A DNA stretch of 64,000 nt from Hyphomicrobiales bacterium. Lineage in GTDB: Bacteria > Pseudomonadota > Alphaproteobacteria > Rhizobiales > Rhizobiaceae. The position numbers were made by a program, and so were the translations under genes. Under the pieces are notes generated by a model. That model was given only the letters and a program-made list of their open reading frames with translations, searched no databases and had not been told where the DNA came from. The stretch is taken from the NCBI GenBank assembly GCA_900471485.1, contig UCEU01000030.1, forward strand, positions 62,001 through 126,000, written 5' to 3'. Of the stretch, positions 61,601 to 64,000 are shown one piece after another; position 1 is the first letter of the stretch; each line of letters begins with the position of its first letter.

Positions 61601-62572
61601 TCAACCGGACGTCACAGGATTGAACCGTCTGCAAAATTCCACGCTCATCTGGATTGACAGCGGGTCTAGCTCGAAAAACAGGACGCGTTCGCATTCCTCA
61701 GCGGAGAGCCAACCGTCTTCCAAGCGCCAACGTCTTGCGAATACTTCGGACACCAAGCGGTGACTTTGATCCTGCAGGAAACTCAAGGCCTCGTCTTTCG
61801 TCGCGCTGTAGTGCGCATACTGCCGCGCGAACTCAACCAACCCGTCGACTTCGTTTGCGGGCAACGCCAATATGTCCCTGATTTTCGCCGCGATCTCGTC
61901 TGGGACGCTGGTCAGCGCAACATGGAGGGCCTTCGTGAAGCGGCGATCCTTCGCGAAATTCATGCTCGCCTCGAACGGGTCATCGCGCCAAAGGATCGTT
62001 TCGGCAGCAGCTGTCCAGCTGCTATGCTTAATCAGTCCCAAGGCATGGAAGGCTGGAAATGCCTCCGCCGCCAGGTAGGCAGGTGGGCATCCATATCGAG
62101 ACCGGATGTTCGCCTTCGGAAGCGGTGACGTTTTTCTTGTGAGACCCGTTTTCCCACGTCGCCGATATCTAAGCAGTCCCGACCGGCTGGCTGCCCACAC
62201 GACGGCCGTTGTTATGTCGTCCCATCGCGGAAGCACCGCCGGCAACCGGGGGTCAGAGGCTGGTTTAGCACCGCCGTCGGTGACAGTGGCCTGCCCCAAC
62301 TTCACCAAGGCTTGGCAAGCCACCTCGTGAGCGGCGATGGAGTGATGTTGCCAGTTGCCGTTCGCAGCGCGAGGGAGCGTAGACCGGAAGAACTCGATTG
62401 CGCAAACCGCCCAGTCCTTCGAAAGCCCGGGAGGGCTCGCGGTTTGCTTTCCCACGACGATCCGGTGTCCCAAGGGCCGAAATCCGATCTCGTCGAGCGC
62501 CTCCCCCAGCGAACCGGGCAAAGCAGTCGGTGTTGGATTGCCTTTTGGGGATGACCGCGCGCGTTTAGCCAT
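61601..62572 (-). CDS. Hypothetical protein between two phosphoesterases
   Basis: 323 residues from ATG 62572. No known family is recognised. It has a basic N-terminus (AKRARSSPKG), a Trp/Arg-rich middle (VVWAASRSGLLRYRRRGK) and a helical C-terminal half with FARQYAHYSATKDEALSFLQ. There is no membrane segment. It lies 44 bases before the phosphoesterase B start and 48 after the stop of phosphoesterase A, so all three are one transcript with the FtsH-like gene. It may be the specificity or effector part of this unit. Confidence 0.75.
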   Translation of the reverse strand: MAKRARSSPKGNPTPTALPGSLGEALDEIGFRPLGHRIVVGKQTASPPGLSKDWAVCAIEFFRSTLPRAANGNWQHHSIAAHEVACQALVKLGQATVTDGGAKPASDPRLPAVLPRWDDITTAVVWAASRSGLLRYRRRGKTGLTRKTSPLPKANIRSRYGCPPAYLAAEAFPAFHALGLIKHSSWTAAAETILWRDDPFEASMNFAKDRRFTKALHVALTSVPDEIAAKIRDILALPANEVDGLVEFARQYAHYSATKDEALSFLQDQSHRLVSEVFARRWRLEDGWLSAEECERVLFFELDPLSIQMSVEFCRRFNPVTSG

Positions 62573-62620
62573 GAAATCCGCCTTCTCTGCGACAACGCGA
62601 TGGAGCCAGTTTGCGAGATG

Positions 62621-63382
62621 TCAGATTTCGACGACAAAACCCCCCTCGAATTGCCGATAGCACTCCTCCCGTGGATACCCACGTGGATTGGCGATCACTC
62701 GGGTGTCGTTCAATTGGTAATCGACGAAGTGGTGGACGTGGCCATGTATCCATAGAGCCGGGCCGCCCGGTGCCATCAAGTCTTCGAGGTTCGATGCGAA
62801 CGCCGTGGTGAGCAGATCGGTCCTATATTTCTCCTCGACCGACAGCATGCTCGGGGCATGATGGGTCACGAAGACCACTTTCCGATCTCGATGTTCGTCA
62901 AGGACACCCGCCAGAAAGTGTCGGCTTTCCTGATGAATTTTCAGCGAATGGATTGGCCTAAACGGCTCTTCATCGAAGGCGATGAGCCGGAAATCGTTCA
63001 TCGCGGCGGCGGCATTCTGCATTCCCTGTTGCGACCATTCCGGTCCAAACCCGTCGAAATCGGTCCAGAGCGTCGCGCCTGCGAACACGACCCCGTCGAT
63101 CTCCACGCACCTGTTCTCGAGATAATGGATTTCTCCCCTTGGAACATAGCGGGTCGCCGCGATATGCCCTTGCATGATGCTGCCGTGGTAGAACTCGTGG
63201 TTGCCCGCAACAAAAACCACAGGCATGTGAGCTGTGATGCGGTCGTCAAGCCATCGGAGGCTCGGAACGACGTTATGCGTGAATATATCGCCGGCGACCA
63301 CACAGACGTCTGCCTCCGGAATCTCGAGTTCCGCTAGCTCGCTGACATTGAGGTGGAGATCGGACAGAACCCAAATCTTCAT
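62621..63382 (-). CDS. Calcineurin-like metallophosphoesterase A
   Basis: 253 residues from ATG 63382 (GAGAGGG upstream). Motifs are SDLHLNV, VVAGDIF, VAGNHEFYHG, THHAPSM and HGHVHHF, a complete metal site. The protein ends VVEI without the longer tail of its paralogue at 60754-61557. Its start overlaps the stop of the FtsH-like gene by four bases (ATGA). The duplication within one operon is notable, and the two could act on different substrates or form a heteromer. Confidence 0.9.
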   Translation of the reverse strand: MKIWVLSDLHLNVSELAELEIPEADVCVVAGDIFTHNVVPSLRWLDDRITAHMPVVFVAGNHEFYHGSIMQGHIAATRYVPRGEIHYLENRCVEIDGVVFAGATLWTDFDGFGPEWSQQGMQNAAAAMNDFRLIAFDEEPFRPIHSLKIHQESRHFLAGVLDEHRDRKVVFVTHHAPSMLSVEEKYRTDLLTTAFASNLEDLMAPGGPALWIHGHVHHFVDYQLNDTRVIANPRGYPREECYRQFEGGFVVEI

Positions 63383-64000
63383 CGGCTTACCCTCTCCGCT
63401 GGTAGTTGCCACGCAGAATCATCGTCACGTTCCGGCTTCGCGAGTTCCGTCGCCGTCAGGACCGTCCAATCCATCGACCCCAAGAATTCTGAGACCTCCA
63501 CTCCGGTCATCGATTTCCGAACAATGAGCTCGGCCGCGAGCGCCTCGATCGCTGAACGATTGTCGGCGACGATTTTTTGAGTTTCGCGCATCTTTGACGT
63601 CAGCAATCGATCCACACGTGCCCAAAGGTGCGGGCTTCTCTGCCGGAGCCTAGATACCTCGTCGAAATCGAAGGGGTTCCGCTCTACGACAAGCGTGTCG
63701 CCGAAACCGAGGACGCCCTCAGCGAGGGTGGCAAAATACGTCGCCTTGTTCATATCCGAGTCCGGATAGCCGGCCGCGCCTTCGCCATGCTCGCCCACGA
63801 ACTCGATCTCCGCAGCCATCCCGGCCAGAGCGATGCAAATTTCTCCGTGATAAGATCGAGCTGTCCGGCGAAGACCAGCCTGCTCAAGGCGAACGCTCCC
63901 TAAATCGACACCTCGACTTGCGTCGACACGGTAGCGGTCCGCGATCTTGATGGATTCGATGGTTCGGCCGAAAGCAAGAGCGACAACAGCATGTCCGACC
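63379..64000 (-). CDS. FtsH-like M41 peptidase, partial (N-terminus beyond right edge)
   Basis: The frame is open from the right edge to a TGA at 63379, so only about 206 C-terminal residues are visible. At the edge it reads VGHAVVALAFG, the end of an HEVGHAVV-type zinc site (HExxH) whose first residues are just outside. GMAAEIEFVGEHGEGAAGYPDSDMNKATYFATL holds the downstream acidic metal ligand, and the helical tail (LLTSKMRETQKIVADNRSAI, then AELIVRKSMTGVEVSEFL) is the standard FtsH end. FtsH-type enzymes are AAA+ proteases; the AAA part lies outside the window. It is the first visible gene of the leftward operon with two phosphoesterases. Confidence 0.8.
   Translation of the reverse strand, partial: VGHAVVALAFGRTIESIKIADRYRVDASRGVDLGSVRLEQAGLRRTARSYHGEICIALAGMAAEIEFVGEHGEGAAGYPDSDMNKATYFATLAEGVLGFGDTLVVERNPFDFDEVSRLRQRSPHLWARVDRLLTSKMRETQKIVADNRSAIEALAAELIVRKSMTGVEVSEFLGSMDWTVLTATELAKPERDDDSAWQLPAERVSR

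Noticed and set aside
1..64000. CRISPR arrays, tRNA or rRNA genes, complete insertion sequences
   Set aside because: No evenly spaced repeats, cloverleaf-like segments or intact transposase genes with terminal repeats were seen on reading both strands.

Overview
The window looks like a secondary replicon or accessory region of a rhizobial alphaproteobacterium (Hyphomicrobiales). Pointers are the GC-rich coding style, a FixL-like kinase beside a FixJ-like regulator, DUF992, DUF2188, DUF1254/DUF1214 and DUF302 families, a NolR-like ArsR regulator, and a right end full of plasmid-style genes. This is inferred from protein families only; no rRNA, tRNA, replication gene or complete insertion sequence was seen.

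Layout. 1-2.1 kb: the start of a membrane-anchored cytochrome c (cut by the left edge), a DUF2188 protein and an exported GlcG/HbpS-like protein. 2.3-6.2 kb: a two-component module made of an MFS transporter fused to a PAS-histidine kinase, a divergent FixJ-like regulator and a single-domain receiver. 6.4-7.2 kb: a decayed TnpB-like gene. 7.4-14.7 kb: an AraC regulator, a MobA/MocA-like nucleotidyltransferase, a KefF-KefB potassium efflux pair, a dehalogenase-like hydrolase, an OsmC protein and a possible nuclease remnant. 14.9-17.7 kb: an EmrAB-like efflux pair. 18-28 kb: three more alpha/beta hydrolases, a lactonase-like metallo-hydrolase, a PAS protein, a large winged-helix/STAND regulator, an NmrA-like protein and a quinone-oxidoreductase-like enzyme. 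28.5-30.2 kb: pyruvate oxidase. 31-38.1 kb: a six-gene CoA-ester operon (acyl-CoA dehydrogenase, hydratase, class III CoA-transferase, YWTD propeller, 3-hydroxyacid dehydrogenase, acyl-CoA ligase) that resembles a carnitine-type set. 38.3-40.7 kb: an apparently inactive beta-lactamase-fold/DUF302 fusion with a Tat-exported partner. 41-57 kb: a MarR-controlled MFS pump, an aldehyde dehydrogenase, a hemerythrin-like protein, several small secreted proteins, a Tat-exported metallo-hydrolase, ArsR and LuxR regulators, a trypsin-PAN protein and a DUF1254 protein. 57-64 kb: plasmid-like genes, with an orphan DNA methyltransferase, four small ORFs, and a leftward operon of an FtsH-like protease (cut by the right edge), two paralogous metallophosphoesterases and an unknown protein.

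How it fits together. Much of 4-50 kb looks like a stress or xenobiotic-response neighbourhood: hydrolases, oxidoreductases, pumps and small exported proteins. The same promoter-like element, consensus ATNNTACAAT, lies 50-240 bases before at least thirteen genes here, almost always pointing at the gene. I infer that many of them share a regulator or sigma factor. The most unusual items are the transporter-kinase fusion, this shared element, the dead beta-lactamase/DUF302 fusion, the trypsin-PAN protein, and the FtsH-like/phosphoesterase operon.
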